DNA of 64,000 nt from Prosopocoilus inquinatus (Eukaryota; Arthropoda; Insecta; Coleoptera; Lucanidae), in assembly GCA_036172665.1 (NCBI GenBank), contig CM069872.1, positions 25,796,001 through 25,860,000 of the forward strand, in the 5' to 3' direction. The notes beneath the pieces are model-generated. The model searched no databases. It saw nothing but the letters and a program-made list of their open reading frames with translations, and was not told the DNA's origin. Numbering within the stretch: the first letter of the stretch is position 1; the number at the start of each line of letters is the position of its first letter. The position numbers were made by a program, and so were the translations under genes. Shown one piece after another: positions 24,289 to 37,230 of the stretch.

Positions 24289-24925
24289 ATCTCTGATGTG
24301 AGATACAATGTTATCGGACGCAGCAGAAGCTGGAAATAGTTTTAAACGAAACAACACGCATTAGCGTTGTTCCTGTGATGTATCTAATCGATCCTTACTT
24401 ATCTATCATGTTATTTGACGTTTGGATGGACTCCAGTAAGTCTGATGTGAGATACGACGTTTTCGGACGCAGCAGAAGCTGGAAATAGTTTTAAACGAAA
24501 CAACACGCATTAGCGTTGTTCCTGTGATGTATCTAATCGATCCTTACTCATCTATCATGTTATTTGACGTTTGGACGGACTCCAGTAACTCTGATGTGAG
24601 ATACAATGTTATCGGACGCAGCAGAAGCTGGAAATAGTTTTAAACGAAACAACACGCATTAGCGTTGTTCCTGTGATGTATCTAATCGATCCTTACTTAT
24701 CTATCATGTTATTTGACGTTTGGATGGACTCCAGTAAGTCTGATGTGAGATACGACGTTTTCGGACGCAGCAGAAGCTGGAAATAGTTTTAAACGAAACA
24801 ACACGCATTAGCGTTGTTCCTGTGATGTATCTAATCGATCCTTACTCATCTATCATGTTATTTGACGTTTGGACGGACTCCAGTAACTCTGATGTGAGAT
24901 ACAATGTTATCGGACGCAGCAGAAG
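24181..24925 (+). repeat. Alternating two-type run (298-bp dimer)
   Basis: Five monomers alternate X-Y-X-Y-X. X has 'ttactcatc', 'gacggactcc' and 'aatgttatcgg'. Y has 'ttacttatc', 'ggatggactcc', 'agtaagtctg' and 'gacgttttcgg'. The first X carries 'gtatctctg' instead of 'gtaactctg'. This is the clearest dimeric pattern in the left half. Confidence 0.85.
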
Positions 24926-26524
24926 CTGGAAATAGTTTTAAACGAAACAACACGTATTAGCGTTGTTCCTGTGATGTATCTAAACGATCCTTAATTATCT
25001 AACATGTTATTTGACGTTTGGATGGACTCCAGTATTTCTGATGTGAGATACAAAGTTTTTGGACGCAGCAGGAGCTAGAAATAGTTTTAAACGAAACAAC
25101 ACGTATTAGCGTTGTTCCTGTAATGTATCTAATCGATCCTTACTCATCTATCATGTTATTTGACGTTTGGATGGACTCCAGTAACTCTGATGTGAGATAC
25201 GAAATGTTCGGACGCAGCAGCAGCTGGAAATAGTTTTAAACGAAACAACACATATTAGCGTTGTTCCTGTGATGTAACTAATCGATCCTTACTCATATAT
25301 CATGTTATTTGACGTTTGGACGGACTCCAGTAACTCTGATGTGAGATACAAAGTTCTCGGACGCAGTAGAAGCTGGAAATAGTTTTGAACGAAACAACAC
25401 GTATTAGCGTTGTGCCTGTGATGTATCTAAACGATCCTTACTTATCTAACATGTTATTTGACGTTTGGATGGACTCCAGTAAGTCTGATGTGAGATAAAA
25501 AGTTTTTGGACGCAGCAGGAGCTGGAAATAGTTTTAAACGAAACAACACGGATGAGCGTTGTTCCTGTGCTGTATCTAATCGATTCTTACTCATCTGTCA
25601 TGTTATTTGGCGTTTCGATGGACTCCAGTAACTCTAATGTGAGAAACGAAATTTTCGGGCGCAGCAGAAGCTGGAAATAGTTTTAAACGAAACAACACGC
25701 ATTAGCGTTGTTCCTGTGATGTATCTAATCGATCCTTACTTATCTATCATGTTATTTGACGTTTCGATGGACTCCAGTAACTATGATGTGAGATACGAAA
25801 TTTTCGGACGCAGCAGAAGCTGGAAATACTTTTAAACGAAACAACACGCATTAGCGTTGTTCCTGTGATGTATCTAATCGATCCTTACTCATCTGTCATG
25901 TTATTTGGCGTTTCGATGGACTCCAGTAACTGTGATGTGAGTTACGAAGTTCTCGGACGCAGCTGAAGCTAGAAATAGTTTTAAACGAAACAACACGCAT
26001 TAGCGTTGTTCCTGTGATGTATCTAATCGATCCTTACTTATCTATCATGTTATTTGACGTTTGGATGGACTCCAGTAAGTCTGATGTGAGATACAAAGTT
26101 TTTGGACGCAGCAGGAGCTGGAAGTAGTTTTAAACGAAACAACACGTATTAGCGTTGTTCCTGTGCTGTATCTAATCGATCCTTACTCATCTATCATGTT
26201 ATTTGACATTTCGATGGACTCCAGTAACTCTGATGTGAGATACGACGTTTTCGGACGCAGCAGCAGCTGGAAATAGTGTTAAACGGAACAACACATATTA
26301 GCGTTGTTCCTGTAATGTATCTAATCGATCCTTACTCATCTATCATGTTATTTGACGTTTGGACGGACTCCAGTAACTCTGATGTGAGATACAAAGTTAT
26401 CGGACGCAGCAGAAGCTGGAAATAGTTTTGAACGAAACAACACGTATTAGCGTTGTTCCTGTGATGTATCTAAACGATCCTTACTTATCTAACATGTTAT
26501 TTGACGTTTGGATGGACTCCAGTA
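24641..26524 (+). repeat. Diverged copy of part of the 3,725-bp unit
   Basis: It matches 14,360-16,243 at an offset of 10,281 bp (69 monomers) and shares 'gagataaaaag' (25,492), 'cgggcgcagc' and 'aaatacttttaaacg'. Several substitutions separate the copies, for example 'gttgttcctg' where the unit has 'gttcttcctg', and 'aaatagtgttaaacgg' near 26,271. It is therefore an older relative of the identical pair. Confidence 0.85.
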
Positions 26525-26762
26525 ACTCTGATGTGAGATACGACTTTTTCGGACGCAGCACAAGCTGGAAATAGTTTTAAACGAGACAACACGCATTAGC
26601 GTTGTTCCTGTGATGTATCTAATCGATCCTTACTCATCTATCATGTTATTTGGCGTTTCGATGGACTCCAGTAGCTCTGATGTGAGATACGACGTTTTTG
26701 GACGCAGCAGGAGCTGGAAATAGTTTTAAACGAAACAACACGTATTAGCGTTGTTCCTGTGC

Positions 26763-27443
26763 TGTATCTAATCGATCCTTACTCATCTATCATGTTATTT
26801 GGCGTTTCGATGGACTCCAGTAGCTCTGATGTGAGATACGACGTTTTCGGACACAGCAGAAGCTGGAAATAGTTTTAAACGAAACAACACGCATTAGCGT
26901 TGTTCCTGTGATGTATCTAATCGATCCTTACTCATCTATCATGTTATTTGACGTTTCGATGGACTCCAGTAACTCTAATGTGAGAAACGAAATTTTCGGA
27001 CGCAGCAGAAGCTGGAAATTCGATGGACTCCAGTAGCTCTGATGTGAGATACGACGTTTTCGGACGCAGCAGAAGCTGGAAATAGTTTTAAACGAAACAA
27101 CACGCATTAGCGTTGTTCCTGTGATGTATCTAATCTATCCTTACTCATCTATCATGTTATTTGACGTTTCGATGGACTCCAGTAACTCTAATGTGAGAAA
27201 CGAAATTTTCGGACGCAGCAGAAGCTGGAAATAGTTTTAAACGAAACAACACGCATTAGCGTTGTTCCTGTGATGTATCTAATCGATCCTTACTTATCTA
27301 TCATGTTATTTGACGTTTGGATGGACTCCAGTAACCCTGACGTGAGATACGAAGTTCTCGGACGCAGCAGAAGCTGGAAATAGTTTTAAACGAAACAACA
27401 CGCATTAGCGTTGTTCCTGTGTTGTATCTAATCGATCCTTACT
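26763..27443 (+). repeat. 681-bp block with truncated monomer, copy 1
   Basis: It matches 29,658-30,338 at 2,895-bp offset, which equals 19 monomers plus one 64-bp remnant. I see one base difference (26,853, 'gacacagc' against 'gacgcagc'). Both copies carry the same truncated monomer and the 'taatctatcc' variant that follows it. Confidence 0.9.
27012..27075 (+). repeat. 64-bp truncated monomer
   Basis: 'ctggaaatt' joins straight to 'cgatggactccagtagctc', so 85 bp of the monomer (roughly positions 9-93) are missing. A short shared 't' run at the join fits a microhomology deletion. An identical scar lies at 29,907. Confidence 0.95.
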
Positions 27444-29657
27444 CATCTATCATGTTATTTGGCGTTTCGATGGACTCCAGTAACTTTGATGTGAGATACG
27501 AAGTTCTCGGACGCAGCAGAAGCTGGAAATAGTTTTAAACGAAACAACACGCATTAGCGTTGTTCCTGTGATGTATCTAATCGATCCTTACTCATCTATC
27601 ATGTTATTTGACGTTTCGATGGACTCCAGTAACTCTAATGTGAGAAACGAAATTTTCGGACGCAGTAGAAGCTGGAGATAGTTTTAAACGAAACAACACG
27701 CATTAGCGTTGTTCCTGTGATGTATCTAATCGATCCTTACTTATCTATCATGTTATTTGACGTTTGGATGGACTCCAGTAACCCTGACGTGAGATACGAA
27801 GTTTTCGGACGCAGCAGAAGCTGGAAATAGTTTTAAACGAAACAACACGCATTAGCGATGTTCCTGTGATGTATCTAATCGATCCTTACTCATCTGTCAT
27901 GTTATTTGGCGTTTCGATGGACTCCAGTAACTTTGATGTGAGTTACGAAGTTCTCGGACGCAGCTGAAGCTAGAAATAGTTTTAGACGAAACAACACGCA
28001 TTAGCGTTGTTCCTGTGATGTATCTAATCGATCCTTACTTATCTATCATGTTATTTGACGTTTGGATGGACTCCAGTGACCCTGACGTGAGATATGAAGT
28101 TCTCGGACGCAGCAGAAGCTGGAAATAATTTTAAACGAAACAACACATATTAGCGTTGTTCCTGTAATGCATCTAATCGATCCTTACTCATCTATCATGT
28201 TATTTGACGTTTGGACGGACTCCAGTAACTCTGATGTGAGATACAAAGTTATCGGACGCAGCAGAAGCTGGAAATAGTTTTGAACGAAACAACACGTATT
28301 AGCGTTGTTCCTGTGATGTATCTAAACGATCCTTACTTATCTAACATGTTATTTGACGTTTGGATGGACTCCAGTAAGTCTGATGTGAGATACAAAGTTT
28401 TTGGACGCAGCAGGAGCTAGAAATTGTTTTAAACGAAACAACACGTATTAGCGTTGTTCCTGTGCTGTATCTAATCGATCCTTACTCATCTATCATCTTA
28501 TTTGACGCTTCGATGGACTCCAGTAACTCTGATGTGAGATACGACGCTTTCGGACGCAGCAGAAGCTGGAAATAGTTTTAAACGAAACAACACGTATTAG
28601 CGTTGTTCCTGTGATGTATCTAATCGATCCTTACTCATCTATCATGTTATTTGACGTTTGGACGGACTCCAGTACCTCTGATGAGAGATACAAAATTCTC
28701 GGACGCAGTAGAAGCTGGAAATAGTTTTGAACGAAACAACACGTATTAGCGTTGTTCCTATGCTGTATCTAATCGATCCTTACTCATCTATCATGTTATT
28801 TGGCGTTTCGATGGACTCCAGTAACTCTGATGAGAGATACGACGTTTTCGGACGCAGCAGAAGCTGGAAATAGTTTTAAACGAGACAACACGTATTAGCG
28901 TTGTTCCTGTGATGTATCTAATCGATCCTTACTCATCTATCATGTTATTTGACGTTTTGATGGACTCCAGTAACTCTAAAGTGAGAAACGAAATTTTCGG
29001 ACGCAGCAGAAGCTGGAAATAGTTTTAAACGAAACAACACGCATTAGCGTTGTTCCTGTGATGTATCTAATCGATCCTTACTTATCTATCATGTTATTTG
29101 ACGTTTTGATGGACTCCAGTAACTCTAAAGTGAGAAACGAAATTTTCGGACGCAGCAGAAGCTGGAAATAGTTTTAAACGAAACAACACGCATTAGCGTT
29201 GTTCCTGTGATGTATCTAATCGATCCTTACTTATCTATCATGTTATTTGACGTTTGGATGGACTCCAGTAACCCTGACGTGAGATACGAAGTTCTCGGAC
29301 GCTGCAGAAGCTGGAAATAGTTTTAAACGAAACAACACGCATTAGCGTTGTTCCTGTGATGTATCTAATCGATCCTTACTCATATATCATGTTATTTGGC
29401 GTTTCGATGGACTCCAGTAACTCTGATGTGAGATACAAAGTTATCGGACGCAGCAGAAGCTGGAAATAGTTTTGAACGAAACAACACGTATTAGCGTTGT
29501 TCCTGTGATGTATCTAAACGATCCTTACTTATCTAACATGTTATTTGACGTTTGGATGGACTCCAGTAAGTCTGATGTGAGATACAAAGTTCTTTAACGC
29601 AGCATGAGCTAGAAATTGTTTTAAACGAAACAACGCGTATTAGCGTTGTTCCTGTGA
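27444..29657 (+). repeat. Disordered satellite with many private variants
   Basis: Satellite monomers with unusual substitutions not seen in neighbouring HORs: 'gcgatgttcc' (27,856), 'gatatgaag' (28,090), 'atcatcttattt' (28,491), 'gacgttttgatgg' (28,950 and 29,101), 'gctgcagaag' and 'ttctttaacgcagcatgag' (29,590). No clean long HOR is visible, apart from a one-monomer repeat of the 'ttttgatgg' type at about 28,950-29,160. Confidence 0.8.
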
Positions 29658-30338
29658 TGTATCTAATCGATCCTTACTCATCTATCATGTTATTTGGCGT
29701 TTCGATGGACTCCAGTAGCTCTGATGTGAGATACGACGTTTTCGGACGCAGCAGAAGCTGGAAATAGTTTTAAACGAAACAACACGCATTAGCGTTGTTC
29801 CTGTGATGTATCTAATCGATCCTTACTCATCTATCATGTTATTTGACGTTTCGATGGACTCCAGTAACTCTAATGTGAGAAACGAAATTTTCGGACGCAG
29901 CAGAAGCTGGAAATTCGATGGACTCCAGTAGCTCTGATGTGAGATACGACGTTTTCGGACGCAGCAGAAGCTGGAAATAGTTTTAAACGAAACAACACGC
30001 ATTAGCGTTGTTCCTGTGATGTATCTAATCTATCCTTACTCATCTATCATGTTATTTGACGTTTCGATGGACTCCAGTAACTCTAATGTGAGAAACGAAA
30101 TTTTCGGACGCAGCAGAAGCTGGAAATAGTTTTAAACGAAACAACACGCATTAGCGTTGTTCCTGTGATGTATCTAATCGATCCTTACTTATCTATCATG
30201 TTATTTGACGTTTGGATGGACTCCAGTAACCCTGACGTGAGATACGAAGTTCTCGGACGCAGCAGAAGCTGGAAATAGTTTTAAACGAAACAACACGCAT
30301 TAGCGTTGTTCCTGTGTTGTATCTAATCGATCCTTACT
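29658..30338 (+). repeat. 681-bp block with truncated monomer, copy 2
   Basis: This is the partner of 26,763-27,443. It diverges at 30,339, where 'ttacttatc' replaces 'ttactcatc'. Confidence 0.9.
29907..29970 (+). repeat. 64-bp truncated monomer (copied scar)
   Basis: Same breakpoint as 27,012-27,075. Because the flanks also match, this is one deletion event copied by a later duplication rather than two independent deletions. Confidence 0.95.
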
Positions 30339-30840
30339 TATCTATCATGTTATTTGACGTTTCGATGGACTCCAGTAACTATGATGTTAGATACGAAATT
30401 TTCGGACGCAGCAGAAGCTGGAAATAGTTTTAAACGAAACAGCACGCATTAGCGTTGTTCCTGTGATGTATCTAATCGATCCTTACTCATCTGTCATGTT
30501 ATTTGGCGTTTCGATGGACTCCAGTAACTTTGATGTGAGTTACGAAGTTCTCGGACGCAGCTGAAGCTAGAAATACTTTTAAACGAAACAACACGTATCT
30601 AATCGATCCTTACTCATCTGTCATGTTATTTGGCGTTTCGATGGACTCCAGTAACTTTGATGTGAGTTACGAAGTTCTCGGACGCAGCTGAAGCTAGAAA
30701 TAGTTTTAGACGAAACAACACGTATTAGCGTTGTTCCTGTGATGTATCTAATCGATCCTTACTCATCTATCATGTTATTTGACGTTTGGACGGACTCCAG
30801 TAACTTAGATGTGAGATACGAAGTTCTCGGAGGCAGCTGA
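30339..30840 (+). repeat. Disordered satellite including a 127-bp monomer
   Basis: Contains the 22-bp-deleted monomer and two closely similar monomers with 'aactttgatgtgagttacg'. The second of these follows the truncated one directly. Variants 'ggaggcagctg' (30,830) and 'aaacagcacg' are private. Confidence 0.8.
30567..30693 (+). repeat. 127-bp truncated monomer
   Basis: 'acacgtatctaatcg' replaces the normal 'acacgtat...gtatctaatcg'. The 22 bp between two 'gtat' tetranucleotides, plus one 'gtat', are lost. This is a textbook direct-repeat (slippage-type) deletion. It removes the right half of the monomer's short dyad. Confidence 0.95.
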
Positions 30841-33290
30841 AGCTAGAAATAGTTTTAAACGAAACAACACGTATTAGCGTTGTTCCTGTGATTTATCTAA
30901 TCGATCCTTACTCATCTATCCTGTTATTTGACGTTTGGACGGACTCCAGTAACTCTGATGAGAGATACGACGTTTCCGGACGCAGCAGAAGCTGTAAATA
31001 GTTTTGAACGAAACAACACGTATTAGCGTTGTTCCTGTGATGTATCTAAACGATCCTTACTTATCTAACATGTTATTTGACGTTTGGATGGACTCCAGTA
31101 AGTCTGATGTGAGATACAAAGTTTCTGGACGCAGCAAGAGCTAGAAATAGTTTTATACGAAACAACACGTATTAGCGTTGTTCCTGTGCTGTATCTAATC
31201 GATCCTTACTTATCTATCATGTTATTTGACGTTTCGATGGACTCCAGTAACTCTGATGTGAGATACGACGTTTTCGGACGCAGCAGAAGCTGGAAATAGT
31301 TTTAAACGAAACAACACGTATTAGCGTTGTTCCTGTGATGTATCTAATCGATCCTTACTCATCTATCCTGTTATTTGACGTTTGGACGGACTCCAGTAAC
31401 TCTGATGAGAGATACGACGTTTTCGGACGCAGCAGAAGCTGGAAATAGTATTAAACGAGACAACACGCATTAGCGTTGTTCCTGTGCTGTATCTAATCGA
31501 TCCTTACTTATCTATCATGTTATTTGACGTTTCGATGGACTCCAGTAACTCTGATGTGAGATACGACGTTTTCGGACGCAGCAGAAGCTGGAAATAGATT
31601 TAAACGAAACAACACATATTAGCGTTGTTCCTGTAATGTATCTAAACGATCCTTACTTATCTATCATGTTATTTGACGTTTGGATGGACTCCAGTAACCC
31701 TGACGTGAGATACGAAGTTCTCGGACGCAGCATAAGCTAGAAATAGTTTTAAACGAAACAACACGTATTAGCGTTGTTCCTGTGCTGTATCTAATTGATC
31801 CTTAATTATCTATCATGTTATTTGACGTTTCGATGGACTCCAGTAACTCTGATGTGAGATGCGACGTTTTCGGACGCAGCAGAAGCTGGAAATAGTTTTA
31901 AACGAAACAACCCGTATTAGCGTTGTTCCTATGATGTATCTAATCGATCCTTACTCATCTATCACGTTATTTGACATTTCGATGGACTCCAGTAACTCTG
32001 ATGTGAGATACGACGTTTTCGGACGCAGCAGAAGCTGGAAATAGTTTTAAACGAAACAACACATATTAGCGTTGTTCCCGTAATGTATCTAAACGATCCT
32101 TACCTATCTATCATGTTATTTGACGTTTGGATGGACTCCAGTAACCCTGACGTGAGATACGAAGTTCTCGGACGCAGCATAAGCTAGAAATAGTTTTAAA
32201 CGAAACAACACGTATTAGCGTTGTTCCTGTGCTGTATCTAATTGATCCTTAATTATCTATCATGTTATTTGACGTTTCGATGGACTCCAGTAACTCTGAT
32301 GTGAGATGCGACGTTTTCGGACGCAGCAGAAGCTCTAAATAGTTTTAAACGAAACAACACGTATTAGCGTTGTTCCTATGATGTATCTAATCGATCCTTA
32401 CTCATCTATCATGTTATTTGACGTTTGGACGGACTCCAGTAACTCTGATGTGAGATACAAAGTTATCGGACGCAGCAGAAGCTGGAAATAGTTTTAAACG
32501 AAACAACACGTATTAGCGTTGTTCCTGTGATGTATCTAATCGATCCTTACTCATCTATCATGTTATTTGACGTTTGGATGGGCTCCAGTAACTCTGATGT
32601 GAGATACGAAATGTTCGGACGCAGCAGCAGCTGGAAATAGTTTTAAACGAAACAACACATATTAGCGTTGTTCCTGTGATGTAACTAATCGATCCTTACT
32701 CATATATCATGTTATTTGACGTTTGGACGGACTCCAGTAACTCTGATGAGAGATACAAATTTCTCGGACGCAGTAGAAGCTGGAAATAGTTTTGAACGAA
32801 ACAACACGTATTAGCGTTGTGCCTGTGATGTATCTAAACGATCCTTACTTATCTAACATGTTATTTGACGTTTGGATGGACTCCAGTAAGTCTGATGTGA
32901 GATACAAAGTTTTTGGACGCAGCAGGAGCTGGAAATAGTTTTAAACGAAACAACACGGATGAGCGTTGTTCCTGTGCTGTATCTAATCGATTCTTACTCA
33001 TCTATCATGTTATTTGACGTTTCGATGGACTCCAGTAACTCTAATGTGAGAAACGAAATTTTCGGGCGCAGCAGAAGCTGGAAATAGTTTTAAACGAAAC
33101 AACACGCATTAGCGTTGTTCCTGTGATGTATCTAATCGATCCTTACTTATCTATCATGTTATTTGACGTTTCGATGGACTCCAGTAACTATGATGTGAGA
33201 TACGAAATTTTCGGACGCAGCAGAAGCTGGAAATAGTTTTAAACGAAACAACACGCATTAGCGTTGTTCCTGTGATGTATCTAATCGATC
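30841..33290 (+). repeat. Block repeated at 13,516-bp offset (right copy)
   Basis: This is the partner of about 17,325-19,770, with scattered substitutions such as 'gatttatcta' (30,892), 'ttttatacg' (31,152), 'tagatttaaacg' and 'ttcccgtaatg'. After 33,290 the match continues at an offset of 13,367 bp, one monomer less. Confidence 0.8.
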
Positions 33291-34548
33291 CTTACTCATC
33301 TGTCATGTTATTTGGCGTTTCGATGGACTCCAGTAACTGTGATGTGAGTTACGAAGTTCTCGGACGCAGCTGAAGCTAGAAATAGTTTTAAACGAAACAA
33401 CACGCATTAGCGTTGTTCCTGTGATGTATCTAATCGATCCTTACTTATCTATCATGTTATTTGACGTTTGGATGGACTCCAGTAAGTCTGATGTGAGATA
33501 CAAAGTTTTTGGACGCAGCAGGAGCTGGAAATAGTTTTAAACGAAACAACACGTATTAGCGTTGTTCCTGTGCTGTATCTAATCGATCCTTACTTATCTA
33601 TCATGTTATTTGACGTTTGGATGGACTCCAGTAAGTCTGATGTGAGATGCGACGTTTTCGGACGCAGCAGAAGCTGGAAATAGTTTTAAACGAAACAACA
33701 CGTATTAGCGTTGTTCCTGTAATGTATCTAATCGATCCTTACTCATCTATCATGTTATTTGACGTTTGGACGGACTCCAGTAACTCTGATGTGAGATACA
33801 AAGTTATCGGACGCAGCAGAAGCTGGAAATAGTTTTAAACGAAACAACACGTATTAGCGTTGTTCCTGTGATGTATCTAATCGATCCTTACTCATCTATC
33901 ATGTTATTTGACGTTTGGATGGACTCCAGTAACTCTGATGTGAGATACGAAATGTTCGGACGCAGCAGCAGCTGGAAATAGTTTTAAACGAAACAACACA
34001 TATTAGCGTTGTTCCTGTGATGTAACTAATCGATCCTTACTCATATATCATGTTATTTGACGTTTGGACGGACTCCAGTAACTCTGATGAGAGATACAAA
34101 GTTCTCGGACGCAGTAGAAGCTGGAAATAGTTTTGAACGAAACAACACGTATTAGCGTTGTGCCTGTGATGTATCTAAACGATCCTTACTTATCTAACAT
34201 GTTATTTGACGTTTGGATGGACTCCAGTAAGTCTGATGTGAGATACAAAGTTTTTGGACGCAGCAGGAGCTGGAAATAGTTTTAAACGAAACAACACAGA
34301 TGAGCGTTGTTCCTGTGCTGTATCTAATCGATTCTTACTCATCTATCATGTTATTTGACGTTTCGATGGACTTCAGTAACTCTAATGTGAGAAACGAAAT
34401 TTTTGGACGCAGCAGAAGCTGGAAATAGTTTTAAACGAAACAACACGCATTAGCGTTGTTCCTGTGATGTATCTAATCGATCCTTACTTATCTATCATGT
34501 TATTTGACGTTTCGATGGACTCCAGTAACTCTAATGTGAGAAACGAAA
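33291..34548 (+). repeat. Satellite; continuation related to 20.0-20.6 kb and 5.0-6.1 kb
   Basis: The order 'cagctgaagctag', 'caggagctgg', 'gatgcgacg', 'aagttatcgg', 'gaaatgttcgg' repeats that seen near 5,082-5,700 and 20,050-20,610, so this is an old shared segment. A one-base change ('cttcagtaac', 34,371) marks the copy. Confidence 0.75.
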
Positions 34549-36175
34549 TTTTCGGACGCAGCAGAAGCTGGAAATAGTTTTAAACGAAACAACACGTATT
34601 AGCGTTGTTCCTGTGATGTATCTAATCGATCCTTACTCATCTATCATGTTATTTGACGTTTGGACGGACTCCAGTACCTCTGATGAGAGATACAAAGTTC
34701 TCGGACGCAGTAGAAGCTGGAAATAGTTTTGAACGAAACAACACGTATTAGCGTTGTTCCTGTGATGTATCTAAACGATCCTTACTTATCTAACATGTTA
34801 TTTGCCGTTTGCATGGACTCCAGTAAGTCTGATGTGAGATACGATGTTTTCGGACGCAGCAGAAGCTGGAAATAGTTTTAAACGAAACAACACGCATTAG
34901 CGTTGTTCCTGTGATGTATCTAATCGATCCTTACTTATCTATCATGTTATTTGACGTTTGGATGGACTCCAGTAAGTCTGATGTGAGATACGACGTTTTC
35001 GGACGCAGCAGAAGCTGGAAATTGTTTTAAACGAAACAACACGCATTAGCGTTGTTCCTGTGATGTATCTAATCGATCCTTACTCATCTATCATGTTATT
35101 TGGCGTTTCGATGGACTCCAGTAGCTCTGATGTGAGATACGGCGTTCTTGGACGCAGCAGGAGCTGGAAATAGCTTTAAACGAAACAACACGTATTAGCG
35201 TTGTTCCTGTGCTGTATCTAATCGATCCTTACTCATCTATCATGTTATTTGGCGTTTCGATGGACTACAGTAGCTCTGATGTGAGATACGACGTTTTCGG
35301 ACGCAACAGAAGCTGGAAATAGTTTTAAACGAAACAACACGCATTAGCGTCTTTCCTGTGATGTATCTAATCGATCGTTACTCATCTATCATGTTATTTG
35401 ACGTTTGGACGGACTCCAGTAACTCTGATGTGAGATACGACGTTTTCGGACGCAGCAGAAGCTGGAAATAGTTTTGAACGAAACAACACGTATTAGCGTT
35501 GTTCCTGTGATGTATCTAAACGATCCTTACTTATCTAACATGTTATTTGACGTTTGGATGGACTCCAGTAAGTCTGATGTGAGATACAAAGTTCTTGGAC
35601 GCAGCAAGAGCTAGAAATAGTTTTAAACGAAACAACACGTATTAGCGTTGTTCCTGTGCTGTATCTAATCGATCCTTACTTATCTATCATGTTATTTGAC
35701 GTTTCGATGGACTCCAGTAACTCTGATGTGAGATACGACGTTTTCGGACGCAGCAGAAGCTGGAAATAGTTTTAAACGAAACAACAAGTATTAGCGTTGT
35801 TCCTGTGATGTATCTAATCGATCCTTACTCATCTATCCTGTTATTTGACGTTTGGACGGACTCCAGTAACTCTGATGAGAGATACGACCTTTTCGGACGC
35901 AGCAGAAGCTGGAAATAGTTTTAAACGAAACAACACGCATTAGCGTTGTTCCTGTGATGTATCTAATCGATCCTTACTCATCTATCATGTTATTTGGCGT
36001 TTCGATGGACTCCAGTAACTCTGATGTGAGATACAAAGTTATCGGACGCAGCAGAAGCTGGAAATAGTTTTGAACGAAACAACACGTATTAGCGTTGTTC
36101 CTGTGATGTATCTAAACGATCCTTACTTATCTAACATGTTATTTGACGTTTGGATTTACTCCAGTAAGTCTGATG
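34549..36175 (+). repeat. 1.63-kb block repeated at 2,682-bp offset, copy 1 (18-monomer register)
   Basis: It matches 37,231-38,857. Shared private variants are 'gatggactacag' (35,260), 'cgcaacagaag' (35,304), 'gcgtctttcc' with 'cgatcgttac' (35,347-35,380) and 'tctatcctg'. Differences include 'tacggcgttcttgg' against 'tacgacgttcttgg' and 'tagctttaaacg' against 'tagttttaaacg'. Confidence 0.88.
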
Positions 36176-37230
36176 TGAGATACAAAGTTCTTGGACGCAG
36201 CAAGAGCTAGAAACAGTTTTAAACGAAACAACACGTATTAGCGTTGTTCCTGTGCTGTATCTAATCGATCCTTACTTTTCTATCATGTTATTTGACGTTT
36301 CGAAGGACTCCAGTAACTCTGATGTGAGATACGACGTTTTCGGACGCAGCAGAAGCTGGAAATAGTTTTAAACGAAACAACACGTATTAGCGTTGTTCCT
36401 GTGATGTATCTAATCGATCCTTACTCATCTATCCTGTTATTTGACGTTTGGACGGACTCCAGTAACTCTGATGAGAGATACGACGTTTTCGGACGCAGCA
36501 GAAGCTGGAAATAGTTTTAAACGAGACAACACGCATTAGCGTTGTTCCTGTGATGTATCTAATCGATCCTTACTCATCTATCATGTTATTTGACGTTTCG
36601 ATGGACTCCAGTAACTCTAATGTGAGAAACGAAATTTTCGGACGCAGCAGAAGCTGGAAATAGTTTTAAACGAAACAACACGCATTAGCGTTGTTCCTGT
36701 GATGTATCTAATTGATCCTTACTTATCTATCATGTTATTTGACGTTTGGATGGACTCCAGTAACCCTGACGTGAGATACGAAGTTCTCGGACGCAGCAGA
36801 AGCTGGAAATAGTTTTAAACGAAACAACACGCATTAGCGTTGTTCCTGTGATGTATCTAATAGATCCTTACTCATCTATCATGTTATTTGGCGTTTCGAT
36901 GGACTCCAGTAACTCTGATGTGAGATACAAATTTATCGGACGCAGCAGAAGCTGGAAATAGTTTTGAACGAAACAACACGTATTAGCGTTGTTCCTGTGA
37001 TGTATCTAAACGATCCTTACTTATCTAACATGTTATTTGACGTTTGGATGGACTCCAGTAAGTCTGATGTGAGATACAAAGTTTTTGGACGCAGCAGGAG
37101 TTAGAAATAGTTTTAAACGAAACAACACGTATTAGCGTTGTTCCTGTGCTGTATCTAATCGATCCTTACTTATCTATCATGTTATTTGACGTTTCGATGG
37201 ACTCCAGTAACTCTGATGTCAGATGCGACG
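36176..37230 (+). repeat. Satellite completing the 18-monomer register
   Basis: Monomers 'aaacagtttt' (36,211), 'cttttctatc' (36,274) and 'cgaaggactcc' (36,301) reappear at about 39,787-39,900, shifted by 3,576 bp (24 monomers). The second copy is therefore interrupted by about six extra monomers. Confidence 0.8.
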
